A stretch of 40,920 nucleotides of DNA, taken from an uncultured Oscillospiraceae bacterium. GTDB taxonomy: Bacteria > Bacillota > Clostridia > Oscillospirales > Oscillospiraceae. Position 1 is the stretch's first letter. The number at the start of each line of letters is the position of its first letter. The notes under the pieces were generated by a model. That model searched no databases. It was not told where the DNA came from and saw nothing but the letters and a program-made list of their open reading frames with translations. Position numbers and translations under genes: made by a program. Positions 24,755 to 32,871 of the stretch are shown here, piece after piece. The stretch spans positions 1 to 40,920 of the forward strand of contig CANROF010000020.1 in the NCBI GenBank assembly GCA_947632155.1, read 5' to 3'.

Positions 24755-25444
24755 ATGGTATCCGAAATGCCCAGACCCGGCAGGACCCCGGACACGTCTT
24801 TGGCGCGGGGGCTCAAGCTCATAGGCGTTTCGGGCGCCGGCGGCGGCGCCGCGGCGGCGGAGCTGACGGCGGGGATATTAGAGGGCGCCGGCAAACGGGC
24901 GGCGCTTTTGCGGCGCGGGGAGCATACCGGCGCGGGCCGGGAGCTTCGCGACGCCCTGCGGCGGATGTCCGACGCCGGCCTTGACTACGCCGTCTTGGAG
25001 CTTCCGCCGGAGGGGCGGGACCTTGAGGAGCTTTCGGACCTTGCGTTTTTCCAGCGCGTCTACACGGAGCTTCCGGAAAACGCCTCCGCCGCGCTTTTTA
25101 AAAGGGGCGGCATCAACATTTTGAATCTGGACGCGCCGGGGGCCGAGGAGGCCGTCAGGGCCGCCGGGGGAGGGATATACACCTACTCCGCCCGGTCCGA
25201 CGCCGCGGACCTCTCGGCGAAGAACATAAAGCTGGGGCCTGACTCGGTGTGCTTCGCGGCGCTGATGACCGGGAGGCTGGAAAAGCTGCGGGTCGCCCGC
25301 CCCGGCATGGAGTCGGTCTACGGGACCCTGGCCGCCGCGGCCTCGGCGGTGAACGCCGGGATCGGCCTCGAGGCCGTCCGGGGAGCCCTGGGCCAGGGCG
25401 GGGGAGAGGCAAAAAGCCGCAATACGCTGGGGAGGACCCTTTGA
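24755..25444 (+). CDS. MurE-like remnant or pseudoenzyme lacking the ATP-binding residues
   Basis: 229 residues at the place of murE between spoVD and mraY. Residues 25-37, VSGAGGGAAAAEL, align without gaps to the Mur ligase P-loop VTGTNGKTTTTYL, with Lys and every Thr replaced by Gly or Ala. The later part still resembles the MurE middle domain: ILNLDAPGAEEAVRAA, then AADLSAKNIKLGPD, then a stretch like PGxFNVYNALAAxAAA (RPGMESVYGTLAAAASAVNA). The N-terminal UDP-binding domain and the C-terminal ligase domain are missing (MurE is about 480-500 residues). It cannot be an active ligase. The reading frame is intact, with a 1-base overlap to mraY, so it may be retained for coupling or a structural role. 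I start at ATG 24755, 7 bp after AAAGGCGG; a GTG at 24737 is less likely. Confidence 0.75.
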   Translation: MVSEMPRPGRTPDTSLARGLKLIGVSGAGGGAAAAELTAGILEGAGKRAALLRRGEHTGAGRELRDALRRMSDAGLDYAVLELPPEGRDLEELSDLAFFQRVYTELPENASAALFKRGGINILNLDAPGAEEAVRAAGGGIYTYSARSDAADLSAKNIKLGPDSVCFAALMTGRLEKLRVARPGMESVYGTLAAAASAVNAGIGLEAVRGALGQGGGEAKSRNTLGRTL

Positions 25445-26448
25445 TGGACACACAGACGATAGTTGATCTCATTTGGGCCTTTCTGGGCTCCTTCCTGGTG
25501 ACGGTGATCACCGGCATAGCCCTGGTCCCCGCCCTCCGGAGGATGAAGGCGGGCCAGACCATACGCTCCGACGGGCCCACCTGGCACCTTTCCAAGCAGG
25601 GCACCCCCACTATGGGCGGCATCATGTTCATCACCGGCATCTTCGCCATGTGCGTCCTGGGCGGCATCGACGACATCGCCGCCGGGGACTGGCGGCACAT
25701 CATCATTTTCGGCTTCTCCTTCCTTTTCGGCCTCATCGGCTTTTTGGACGACTACGAAAAGGTGAAGAAAAAGCAAAACCTGGGCCTCACCGCCGGGCAG
25801 AAGCTCATCCTTCAGATAGCCGCGGCCATTGTGCTGGTGGTGCTCCTGCGGTTTGAGGGGCACTTGAGCTCCAACCTCTACGTGCCTTTTTTTGACGTGA
25901 CCATCCACCTGCCTTACCCCGTCTATCTGGCGCTGGCGGTATTTATCATCGTGGGCTGCGTCAACGCCGTCAACATCACCGACGGCATCGACGGGCTCTG
26001 CACCGGCGTGACGCTCCCCGTGGCGCTGTGCTACACGGCGGTGGCGGCGGCCTGGGGCTACGGCTCCGTGGGCCTCTTCGGGGCGGCGATGGCCGGGGGC
26101 CTGACGGGCTTTCTCATCTTCAACTTCTACCCCGCCAAGGTGTTCATGGGCGACACGGGCTCGCTTTTTTTGGGCGGCGCCGTCTGCGCCGCGGCCTTCG
26201 CGCTGGATATGCCCCTGGCGCTGGTGCCCCTGGGGCTCATCTATATCGTTGAGACGCTTTCGGACATCATCCAGGTCCTCTACTTCAAGGCCACACACGG
26301 CAAGCGAATCTTCAAAATGGCCCCCATCCACCACCACCTGGAGATGAGCGGCTGGGGCGAGAGGCGCATTTTCACGGTCTTTACGGCCGTCTCGGCGGCC
26401 ATGGCGGTACTTACGTTCTTCGCCGTGCGCCAGAGATACGGCATCTGA
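25444..26448 (+). CDS. mraY: Phospho-N-acetylmuramoyl-pentapeptide-transferase
   Basis: Transfers phospho-MurNAc-pentapeptide from UDP to undecaprenyl phosphate, giving lipid I at the membrane. 334 residues with about ten membrane helices. Motifs are GTPTMGGIMF (about residues 55-64), LIGFLDDYEKVKKKQNLGLT with the DD pair, NAVNITDGIDGL, FMGDTGSLFLGG and the late APIHHHLEMSGW with the catalytic-site His residues. The start is the ATG overlapping the previous stop (TGATG at 25442). An in-frame upstream extension would lack a ribosome binding site and run inside the preceding gene. Confidence 0.97.
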   Translation: MDTQTIVDLIWAFLGSFLVTVITGIALVPALRRMKAGQTIRSDGPTWHLSKQGTPTMGGIMFITGIFAMCVLGGIDDIAAGDWRHIIIFGFSFLFGLIGFLDDYEKVKKKQNLGLTAGQKLILQIAAAIVLVVLLRFEGHLSSNLYVPFFDVTIHLPYPVYLALAVFIIVGCVNAVNITDGIDGLCTGVTLPVALCYTAVAAAWGYGSVGLFGAAMAGGLTGFLIFNFYPAKVFMGDTGSLFLGGAVCAAAFALDMPLALVPLGLIYIVETLSDIIQVLYFKATHGKRIFKMAPIHHHLEMSGWGERRIFTVFTAVSAAMAVLTFFAVRQRYGI

Positions 26449-26492
26449 GCATTACCTGAGCATTACCTGAGCACGAAAAGGGGGAGACGAGC

Positions 26493-27719
26493 ATGGACAG
26501 ATACGTTGGGGAGCCGGTGACCGGCAGCGCCTCCGACGGACGGGCGGCGGCGCCGGAGCGGGAGCTCCGCGACCGTGTCCGCGAGAGCCGCAGGGTGGAG
26601 CGCGGCGCCTTTGACATGCCCTTTTTCCTGCTGACGCTGCTCATTCTCACCATCGGCGTCATCATGGTCCTGTCGGCCAGCTTCGCCAGGGCCTACTATT
26701 ACGGCGGCAACGCCACATATTTCTTCGTAAGGCAGCTCGGCTTCGCCCTCTTCGGCGTGGTGCTGATGCTGGTGGCCTCCCACGTGACGCCGGCCTTCAT
26801 GCGTTCGGTGTCCCTGCCGTTCCTCCTTTTCACATGGGTCCTTTTGTTCATGGTGCTCATCGTCGGCACCGGCGGCGAGGAGGTGGGCGCCAACCGCTGG
26901 CTGGACCTGGGCTTTGTGCAGTTCCAGCCCTCGGAGCTTGCCAAGATCGCGGAGATCCTCTTCTTCGCCACGCTCATATGCACCTACAAGGACAAGATGA
27001 AGACTTTCAAATACGGCGTCCTGCCCTTCGGCATCGTCATCGGAATCACCGTGCTGCTGTTGTATTTTGAGCCGCACCTGTCCGCCTCCGTCATCATCAT
27101 CGCCCTGGGGGCCATCATGATGTGGGCCGGCGGCACCCGCTGGCAGTATTTCGCCGTGGGCGGCGCGGCGGTGGGAGCCGTGGGGTATCTGGTGGTCACC
27201 AAGATGGCCTACGCCTCCGCCCGCATCACCGCCTGGCTGGACCCCTGGTCCGACCCGCTGGACTCGGGCCTCCAGACCATCCAGTCGCTGTACGCCATCG
27301 GCTCCGGGGGCCTTCTGGGCCTGGGGCTGGGGCAGGGGAGGCAGAAGTACATGTACCTCCCCGAGGAGCACAACGACTTCATCTTCTCCATTGTATGCGA
27401 GGAGCTGGGCTTTGTGGGCGCCATGCTCATTTTAGTCCTCTTCGCCCTCCTTATCATACGCGGCTACTGGCTGGCCGTCCACGCCCGGGACCGCTTTGGG
27501 GCGCTGGTCATCACCGGCATCACGAGCCTTTTGGCCATACAGGTGATCCTCAACGTGGCGGTGGTCACGAACCTTGTGCCCTGCACCGGCATTTCGCTGC
27601 CGTTTTTCAGCTACGGCGGCACGGCGCTCTTACTTCAGCTCGCCGAGATGGGGATCGTGCTCTCCGTCTCCAGGGAGATTCCGCTCAGAAGGAGCAAGAG
27701 CGACGGAGGGGAAAAATGA
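26493..27719 (+). CDS. spoVE: SEDS peptidoglycan glycosyltransferase, SpoVE/FtsW type
   Basis: Polymerises lipid II into glycan strands at the septum, paired with the class B PBP of the same cluster. 408 residues: a hydrophilic N-terminus of about 40 residues, then about ten membrane helices. Signature segments are ANRWLDLGFVQFQPSELAKI (about 132-151), GGLLGLGLGQGRQKYMYLPE (about 272-291), HNDFIFSIVCEELGFVGA and the late TGISLPFFSYGGTALL. The last two match FtsW/SpoVE rather than RodA context. The short gap after mraY holds a direct repeat of TGAGCATTACC. The stop overlaps murG (ATGA). In B. subtilis this position is held by spoVE, hence the symbol; ftsW is equally defensible. Confidence 0.93.
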   Translation: MDRYVGEPVTGSASDGRAAAPERELRDRVRESRRVERGAFDMPFFLLTLLILTIGVIMVLSASFARAYYYGGNATYFFVRQLGFALFGVVLMLVASHVTPAFMRSVSLPFLLFTWVLLFMVLIVGTGGEEVGANRWLDLGFVQFQPSELAKIAEILFFATLICTYKDKMKTFKYGVLPFGIVIGITVLLLYFEPHLSASVIIIALGAIMMWAGGTRWQYFAVGGAAVGAVGYLVVTKMAYASARITAWLDPWSDPLDSGLQTIQSLYAIGSGGLLGLGLGQGRQKYMYLPEEHNDFIFSIVCEELGFVGAMLILVLFALLIIRGYWLAVHARDRFGALVITGITSLLAIQVILNVAVVTNLVPCTGISLPFFSYGGTALLLQLAEMGIVLSVSREIPLRRSKSDGGEK

Positions 27720-28861
27720 GATTTCTATTTGCCTGCGGCGGCACCGCGGGACACATCAACCCGGCCCTGGCGGTGGCCGGAAGGCTCCGGGAGATCTTCC
27801 CGGACGCCGAATTCAAATTCGTGGGCGCCAACGGCGAGCTGGAAAACCGCCTCGTCCCCGCCGCGGGATATGAGCTGGTGAACATCGACGTCTACGGCCT
27901 TTCCAGAAGCCACAGCATGAGGGCCATAAAATACAACATCAAGGTGATGGAGAAGCTGAATCTGGCCATCCATGAGAGCGCCGGCATCATCGACTCCTTT
28001 AAACCGGATCTGGCGGTGGGGACCGGCGGATACGTCTGCTATCCCGTCCTCCGGGTCGCCGCCCGGCGGGGCATCCCCACCGTCATACACGAATCCAACG
28101 CCGTCCCCGGCCTTACGACGAGGCTCGTCTCCGGCAGCGTTGACCGGGTCCTGGCGGCGTTCCCCTCCGTGGCCGCCCACTGCAAAAGGCCCGACCGGGT
28201 GGTCCTCACCGGCACCCCGGTGCGGGAGGACTTTTTGAAGCTCACCCGCGGGGAGGCCAAGCGCAAGCTGGGCCTTGTGGGAAAGCCCCTGACCGTCTCC
28301 TTCTGGGGGAGCCTGGGCGCGGAGAGGATGAACGGCATGATGGCGGACTTCATACGCCTCAATTCCCGCTCCGGCGAGATGCTGCACATCCACGCCACAG
28401 GCGGCGGGGAGGAGGGCCGCGAGGCCATGATGGAAAGGCTCAGGGCGATGGACCTCCACGGCCTGCCCGATTGGGAGGACGTGGAGCCCTATATCGACAA
28501 CATGGGCCTTGTGATGGCGGCGGCGGACCTGATCCTCTGCCGCGCCGGGGCGTCCACGCTGGCGGAGATAACGGCCCTGGGCCGGGCCTCCGTCCTGGTC
28601 CCCAGCCCCAACGTCACCAACGACCAGCAGACGAAAAACGCCCGGGAGCTGGAGCGCGCCGGCGGGGCCCTGGTCCTCACCGAGGAGGGCCTCACGGGAG
28701 AAAAACTCTACAACACCGCCGTGACGCTCCTGCGCGACCGGGATAGGCTCCGAAGATTGGAGGACAACGCCAGGACCCTGGGGGTCACCGACGCCTCCAC
28801 CCGCATCTGCGGGGAGATACTTGCGCTTTTGGAGAAAAAGGGCGGACTTCAAGGAAAGTAA
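27716..28861 (+). CDS. murG: Lipid II synthase (UDP-GlcNAc transferase) MurG
   Basis: Adds GlcNAc from UDP-GlcNAc to lipid I on the inner membrane face, giving lipid II. 381 residues, slightly longer than the usual ~360. The N-terminal acceptor-side loop is CGGTAGHINPALAVAG (residues 7-22). TGGYVCYPVLRVA and HESNAVPGLTTRL follow. The C-terminal donor domain has SFWGSLGAERMN, then LILCRAGASTLAEI with the UDP-binding Glu, and NVTNDQQTKNAREL. The true start is the ATG overlapping the spoVE stop, with GGAGGGG upstream; an in-frame longer form inside spoVE is not credible. Confidence 0.96.
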   Translation: MRFLFACGGTAGHINPALAVAGRLREIFPDAEFKFVGANGELENRLVPAAGYELVNIDVYGLSRSHSMRAIKYNIKVMEKLNLAIHESAGIIDSFKPDLAVGTGGYVCYPVLRVAARRGIPTVIHESNAVPGLTTRLVSGSVDRVLAAFPSVAAHCKRPDRVVLTGTPVREDFLKLTRGEAKRKLGLVGKPLTVSFWGSLGAERMNGMMADFIRLNSRSGEMLHIHATGGGEEGREAMMERLRAMDLHGLPDWEDVEPYIDNMGLVMAAADLILCRAGASTLAEITALGRASVLVPSPNVTNDQQTKNARELERAGGALVLTEEGLTGEKLYNTAVTLLRDRDRLRRLEDNARTLGVTDASTRICGEILALLEKKGGLQGK

Positions 28862-28920
28862 CCGGAAATGACGCGGCGGCATAGTATGACCTGAAATTCT
28901 TCTTGATTTCGGGGGGTACT

Positions 28921-30207
28921 ATGAGCACCATAAAAATAACCGGCGGCCGCGCCCTTTCGGGACAGATACGGGTCCAGGGCGCGAAGAACAGCGTCCTGCC
29001 CATCATGGCGGCGTCCATACTTTCCGGCGGGGAGACGGTCATCCATAACTGCCCGCGCCTTACGGACGTGGAGGCGGCCATAAGCATCCTCCGGCACCTT
29101 GGCTGCCGGGCGGAGCTGCGCGGCAGCACGGCGTATATCGACTCCTCCGCCATGACGCGCTGGGACATCCCCGACGTACTCATGCGCAGGATGCGCTCGT
29201 CGGTGATCTTCCTGGGGGCCATCCTGGCCCGCTGCCATGAGGCGCGGCTCTCCATGCCCGGCGGCTGCGAGCTGGGCCCCAGGCCCATCGACCTGCACCT
29301 TTCGGCCATGGAGCGCCTGGGCGCCGAGATCACCGAGCGGGGCGGGGACCTGAACTGCCGCGCGGGACGTCTCACCGGCGGCAGGATAGACCTTGCCATC
29401 CCCAGCGTGGGGGCCACGGAGAACGCCATGATCGCCGCCTCCGGCGCCGGGGGCGTCACCCTTATAACCAACGCCGCCAGGGAGCCGGAGATCCGGGACC
29501 TGGGGGATTTCCTCACCGCCATGGGCGCCCGCGTCCACGGCGCGGGGACCTCCACCGTCACGGTGGAGGGCGGCGCCTTCAGGGAGCACACCGAGCACAC
29601 GGTCATCCCCGACAGGATCGCCGCGGCCACATACATAGCGGCCCTCACCGCCGCGGGAGGGGACCTGACCCTCACGGGCGTGGACAACCGGGATCTGTCG
29701 GCGGTGACGGAGGTCTTCCGGGCCATGGGCGTGGAGCTCACGCCCTCCGGCGATACGCTGCGGGTCCGGGCCTCCGGGCGGCCAAACCCGCCGGGGACGG
29801 TGGTGACGAAGCCCTATCCCGGCTTTCCCACCGACGCCCAGCCGCCGCTGATGGCGGCGGCCCTCCGGGCCGCGGGGACGGTAGTGTTTGTGGAGACGAT
29901 CTTCCAAAACCGCTACCGCCACGTCCCCGAGCTTGCGCGCATGGGCGCGGACATTCGGCTGGACGGCCGTGTGGCCATCGTCCAGGGCGTGAGCGCCCTC
30001 CACGGCGCGCGGGTGGAGGCCACGGACCTCCGGGGCGGCGCGGCGCTGGTGGTGGCGGCGCTGGCGGCCCAGGGCGAGACGGAGATCACCCAGGTCCGGC
30101 ACATAGACAGAGGCTACGAGAATATTACGGATGAGCTCAGCTCCGTTGGGGCGGCCGCCGAGAGAATAGACGGAAAGGACGAGACAGATGGAAATGAACG
30201 GGCGTAG
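28921..30207 (+). CDS. murA: UDP-N-acetylglucosamine 1-carboxyvinyltransferase
   Basis: First committed step of peptidoglycan precursor synthesis: transfers enolpyruvate from PEP to UDP-GlcNAc. 428 residues. It opens with IKITGGRALSGQIRVQGAKN with the catalytic Lys/Asn pair, followed by SVLPIMAASILSGG. The loop PGGCELGPRPIDLHL (about residues 112-126) carries the Cys that is attacked by fosfomycin, so the enzyme should be fosfomycin-sensitive. TDAQPPLMAA and the late GGAALVVAALAAQGETEI match the family. GGGGGG at 28911-28916 is close to the ATG (4 bp). Firmicutes often carry two MurA paralogs; this one sits where B. subtilis has murB. Confidence 0.95.
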   Translation: MSTIKITGGRALSGQIRVQGAKNSVLPIMAASILSGGETVIHNCPRLTDVEAAISILRHLGCRAELRGSTAYIDSSAMTRWDIPDVLMRRMRSSVIFLGAILARCHEARLSMPGGCELGPRPIDLHLSAMERLGAEITERGGDLNCRAGRLTGGRIDLAIPSVGATENAMIAASGAGGVTLITNAAREPEIRDLGDFLTAMGARVHGAGTSTVTVEGGAFREHTEHTVIPDRIAAATYIAALTAAGGDLTLTGVDNRDLSAVTEVFRAMGVELTPSGDTLRVRASGRPNPPGTVVTKPYPGFPTDAQPPLMAAALRAAGTVVFVETIFQNRYRHVPELARMGADIRLDGRVAIVQGVSALHGARVEATDLRGGAALVVAALAAQGETEITQVRHIDRGYENITDELSSVGAAAERIDGKDETDGNERA

Positions 30208-30940
30208 AAGACGCGGCAGCGGCGCGGCGCTGTATGTGACGATGGCGGGGGCGTTCCTCGTCATCGCCGCGGTGACGGCGATGGGGCTGTTCTTTAAAAT
30301 ATCGAAGATCACCGTCAACGGCGCCGGACGGTACACCGCCCAGGAGATCATCGCGGCCTCCGGCGTGGAGCCCGACAACAGCATCTTTTTCGTCAGCATG
30401 AGCAGGGCGGAGGTGCGCATAAAAAGCGCCCTGCCGTATATCGACTCCGTGAAGGTCACCCGGGTCCTGCCCGGGACCGTGATCATCGACGTCACGGAGG
30501 CCAAGAGGGCCGCGTCCTTCACCTACGGCGGCAGCACCTGGGTGACGGACGTCAAGGGCCGGATCCTGGAGGAGACGGACGCCGCCGGCGCCGCGGGGAC
30601 CGTGGAGCTCCGGGGCGTCGCCCCGGAAAAGCCCGAGGTGGGCAAGAGCCTCAGCCTCGGTCAGGCGGAGACGGTCAGGCTCCGGTGTCTCCTCAACACG
30701 CTGAGCATCCTGGACGCCTCCGGGCGGCTGGCGCTGACGGAGTGGCTGGACCTGTCCAATTTGGCCGCCGTGACCTTTTACTGCAACGGCTACCGCATAA
30801 ACCTCAACAAGGCCGACGACATGACGGACCTTGAGGCGAAATTTGACATTCTGGAGGACTTCTTCGCCGACCACCCGGACGCCGGATACGGCCAGAACGT
30901 GTGGTACGAGGAGGACGGAAGGCTCCACTTCAAGCCGTGA
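30188..30940 (+). CDS. ftsQ: Cell division protein FtsQ/DivIB
   Basis: Bitopic divisome protein of the FtsQLB complex. 250 residues: a short basic cytoplasmic tail (MEMNGRRRRGSG), a membrane helix (AALYVTMAGAFLVIAAVTAMGLFF, about 13-36), then a POTRA domain. The POTRA domain starts ISKITVNGAGRYTAQEIIAA and includes LPYIDSVKVTRVLPGTVIIDV. The C-terminal beta domain ends at WYEEDGRLHFKP. It overlaps the end of murA by 20 bases, so translation is coupled. It closes the mraZ-led cluster; a separate promoter lies between it and ftsZ. Confidence 0.93.
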   Translation: MEMNGRRRRGSGAALYVTMAGAFLVIAAVTAMGLFFKISKITVNGAGRYTAQEIIAASGVEPDNSIFFVSMSRAEVRIKSALPYIDSVKVTRVLPGTVIIDVTEAKRAASFTYGGSTWVTDVKGRILEETDAAGAAGTVELRGVAPEKPEVGKSLSLGQAETVRLRCLLNTLSILDASGRLALTEWLDLSNLAAVTFYCNGYRINLNKADDMTDLEAKFDILEDFFADHPDAGYGQNVWYEEDGRLHFKP

Positions 30941-30996
30941 GGCCGCAAAATCAGGTGAAAATGACGCCGATTGAATAAAAATTCCATACAAAACTA

Positions 30997-31025
30997 TTGA
31001 CCCGCGGGAAAAAAGCGTATAAAAT
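30997..31025 (+). promoter_or_regulatory. Promoter for ftsZ
   Basis: TTGACC (30997-31002) and TAAAAT (31020-31025) are 17 bp apart. The -10 could also be read as TATAAA at 31018 with a 15-bp spacer. Start near 31032 gives a leader of about 55 nt ending in GGGGAGGAT before the ATG at 31087. Confidence 0.65.
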
Positions 31026-31086
31026 AGAACTACAGGTATATACAAAAAGAGCGGCACGTTTTCGCGCCGCGGGGAGGATATAAAAA

Positions 31087-32223
31087 ATGCCAAATCCTAA
31101 TACATTAGAGTCGGGTCCCGACAATGTTGTTGAGATAAAGGTCATCGGCATCGGCGGCGCCGGCAACAACGTCGTCAACCGCCTTGCCAAGATTGGCACC
31201 GCCGGGGTGGAGCTTATCGCCATCAACACCGATAAGCCCGCGCTGGCCATTTCCGCCGCCGACACCAAGGTCCAGATCGGCGAAAAGCTCACCCACGGCC
31301 AGGGCGCCGGTTCCAATCCGGAGGTGGGCAAGAAGGCCGCGGAGGAGAGCCGCAACAACGTCTCCAAGGCCCTGGAGAACGCCGACATGGTCTTCATCGC
31401 CGCCGGCATGGGCGGCGGCACCGGCACCGGCGCGGCCCCCGTTGTGGCCGACATCGCCCGGGAGATGGGCATCCTCACCGTGGGCGTGGTCACAAAGCCC
31501 TTCGCCTTTGAGGGCAAGCGCCGCATGGACCAGGCCAACGACGGCATCGCCACCCTGCTCACCAAGGTGGACGCGCTTTTAGTCATTCCCAACGACCGCT
31601 TAAAGCACGCCACCGACCAGAAGATCACCTTCGCCAACGCCTTTGAGATCGCCGACTCCGTCCTCCAGCAGGCCGTCAGCAGCATCTCCGAGCTCATCAA
31701 GCAGACGGGCTTCATCAACCTCGACTTCGCGGACGTCACCGCCATCATGAAGGACGCCGGCTACGCCCACATGGGCGTGGGCAAGGCCGCCGGCAAGGGC
31801 AAGGCCGAGGACGCCGCCCGCGCCGCCATCTCCTCGCCGCTGATGGAGACATCCATAAACGGCGCCCGGGGCGTCCTGGTGAACATCACCGGCTCCCTGG
31901 ATATGGGCCTGGACGACATCGAGGCCGCCGCCACCCTGGTCCAGGAGTCCGCCCACCCCGACGCCAACATCATCTTCGGCGCCATCTTCGACGAGACGAT
32001 GGACGACGAGATCCGCGTCACCGTCATCGCCACCCGCTTTGACGAGAAACCCACCCTCAAGCCCTCCTCCTCCGCCGCCACCGCCGCGCCCGCCCGCCCC
32101 GGCCTTTACACCGAGGCCCGTGAGAGGGTGGACACCGCCCCCGACCCCGTCCCCGAGCCCCACGACGCCCCCCAGGAGGAGGACCCCTTCGACAAGATCT
32201 TCAAGATCTTCAACAACAAATAA
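31087..32223 (+). CDS. ftsZ: Cell division protein FtsZ
   Basis: Tubulin-like GTPase that forms the Z ring. 378 residues. The GTP-binding core includes GIGGAGNNVVNRL (residues about 20-32), the tubulin signature GGGTGTGAAPVVADIA (about 111-126) and the T7-loop region NLDFADVTAIM with its Asp. After residue ~320 there is a Pro/Ala/Ser-rich linker (SSSAATAAPARP, then APDPVPEPHDAPQEEDP). The C-terminal tail is FDKIFKIFNNK rather than the usual DIPxFLR-type peptide that binds FtsA, SepF or ZapD, so the tail's partner may differ. It is transcribed from its own promoter 146 bp after ftsQ. Confidence 0.97.
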   Translation: MPNPNTLESGPDNVVEIKVIGIGGAGNNVVNRLAKIGTAGVELIAINTDKPALAISAADTKVQIGEKLTHGQGAGSNPEVGKKAAEESRNNVSKALENADMVFIAAGMGGGTGTGAAPVVADIAREMGILTVGVVTKPFAFEGKRRMDQANDGIATLLTKVDALLVIPNDRLKHATDQKITFANAFEIADSVLQQAVSSISELIKQTGFINLDFADVTAIMKDAGYAHMGVGKAAGKGKAEDAARAAISSPLMETSINGARGVLVNITGSLDMGLDDIEAAATLVQESAHPDANIIFGAIFDETMDDEIRVTVIATRFDEKPTLKPSSSAATAAPARPGLYTEARERVDTAPDPVPEPHDAPQEEDPFDKIFKIFNNK

Positions 32224-32241
32224 CCAAATACGCCCCCATGT

Positions 32242-32275
32242 CCCCGCCGGAGCTCCGGCGGGGATTTCTATTATT
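32242..32275 (+). terminator. Terminator after ftsZ
   Basis: CCCCGCCGGAGCTCCGGCGGGG (a 22-bp perfect palindrome at 32242-32263) is followed by ATTTCTATTATT. It is a strong stem with an imperfect T-tract, 18 bp past the ftsZ stop. Confidence 0.75.
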
Positions 32276-32366
32276 AAAATGTTTACAAATCCTTAAACAA
32301 CATACCAATTTTTTGGCTAAAATAGAATGTATCAGAATTGTATCAAGGCATAAAGAGGTGCCGCTT

Positions 32367-32771
32367 ATGATAAGGCGTTTTCTATACAATTTTTTCCAGG
32401 GGCGAAACGGCTTCGACCCCATCGCCAAGCTGACGGTGGCGCTGGCCCTGGCGGCGGCGCTGCTGACGCTGTTCGGCGGCTGGGTGGGCCTCGTATTCGA
32501 CCTTGCGGCCATGGCCCTGATGGTCTACACCTGGTGGCGGGTGCTCTCCCGCAACATCTACAAGCGCCAGGAGGAGGTCCGGCGGTATCTGGACCGCACC
32601 TCCGGCCTCCGCCAGTATTTCCGGAATCTCAGGACCCGCTTTTCCCAGCGCCGGGAGTACAAATTTTTCACCTGCCCCACCTGCCACACCATGCTTCGCG
32701 TCCCCAGGGGCAAGGGGAAGATCCAGATCACCTGCCGCAAGTGCGGCAACCGCTTCTCCGGCAAGACCTGA
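32367..32771 (+). CDS. Small membrane protein with C-terminal zinc ribbon
   Basis: 134 residues, function not recognised. Residues about 20-55 form two closely spaced hydrophobic helices (LTVALALAAALLTLFGGWVG, then FDLAAMALMVYTWW). A basic helical region with many Arg follows (YKRQEEVRRYLDRTSGLRQY). The end is a zinc ribbon with two CxxC pairs, CPTC (about 105-108) and CRKC (about 125-128), spaced like a rubredoxin-type knuckle. AGAGGT lies 8 bp upstream of ATG 32367; a longer in-frame start at 32238 would run through the ftsZ terminator. It is a single-gene unit between terminators, conserved-looking but without a known partner. Confidence 0.85.
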   Translation: MIRRFLYNFFQGRNGFDPIAKLTVALALAAALLTLFGGWVGLVFDLAAMALMVYTWWRVLSRNIYKRQEEVRRYLDRTSGLRQYFRNLRTRFSQRREYKFFTCPTCHTMLRVPRGKGKIQITCRKCGNRFSGKT

Positions 32772-32805
32772 CGGCACATAAAGGCGAGAGCCGTAATAGA
32801 ATAAA

Positions 32806-32840
32806 GGAGCAGAGGCCCCGCGCCCTGCTCCCTTTTTCTT
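32806..32840 (+). terminator. Terminator after the zinc-ribbon gene
   Basis: GGAGCAG (32806-32812) pairs with CTGCTCC (32825-32831), enclosing a G/C-rich loop, followed by CTTTTTCTTT. A typical Rho-independent terminator. Confidence 0.8.
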
Positions 32841-32871
32841 TGCCCGGCGGGGGAGGGGGCGGCCTTAAAAA

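Noticed and set aside
25249-25443. N-terminal extension of MraY
   Set aside because: The frame is open upstream, but the added residues are Arg/Gly/Pro-rich and lie within the preceding gene. The ATG at 25444 gives the standard MraY N-terminus.
24755-25444. Functional murE
   Set aside because: The nucleotide-binding Lys and Thr residues and two of three domains are absent, so ligase activity is not credible.
28849-30522. Minus-strand open frame of 557 codons opposite murA
   Set aside because: The murA frame is complete with catalytic motifs. The opposite frame is Arg/Pro/Ala-rich and has no recognisable domain.
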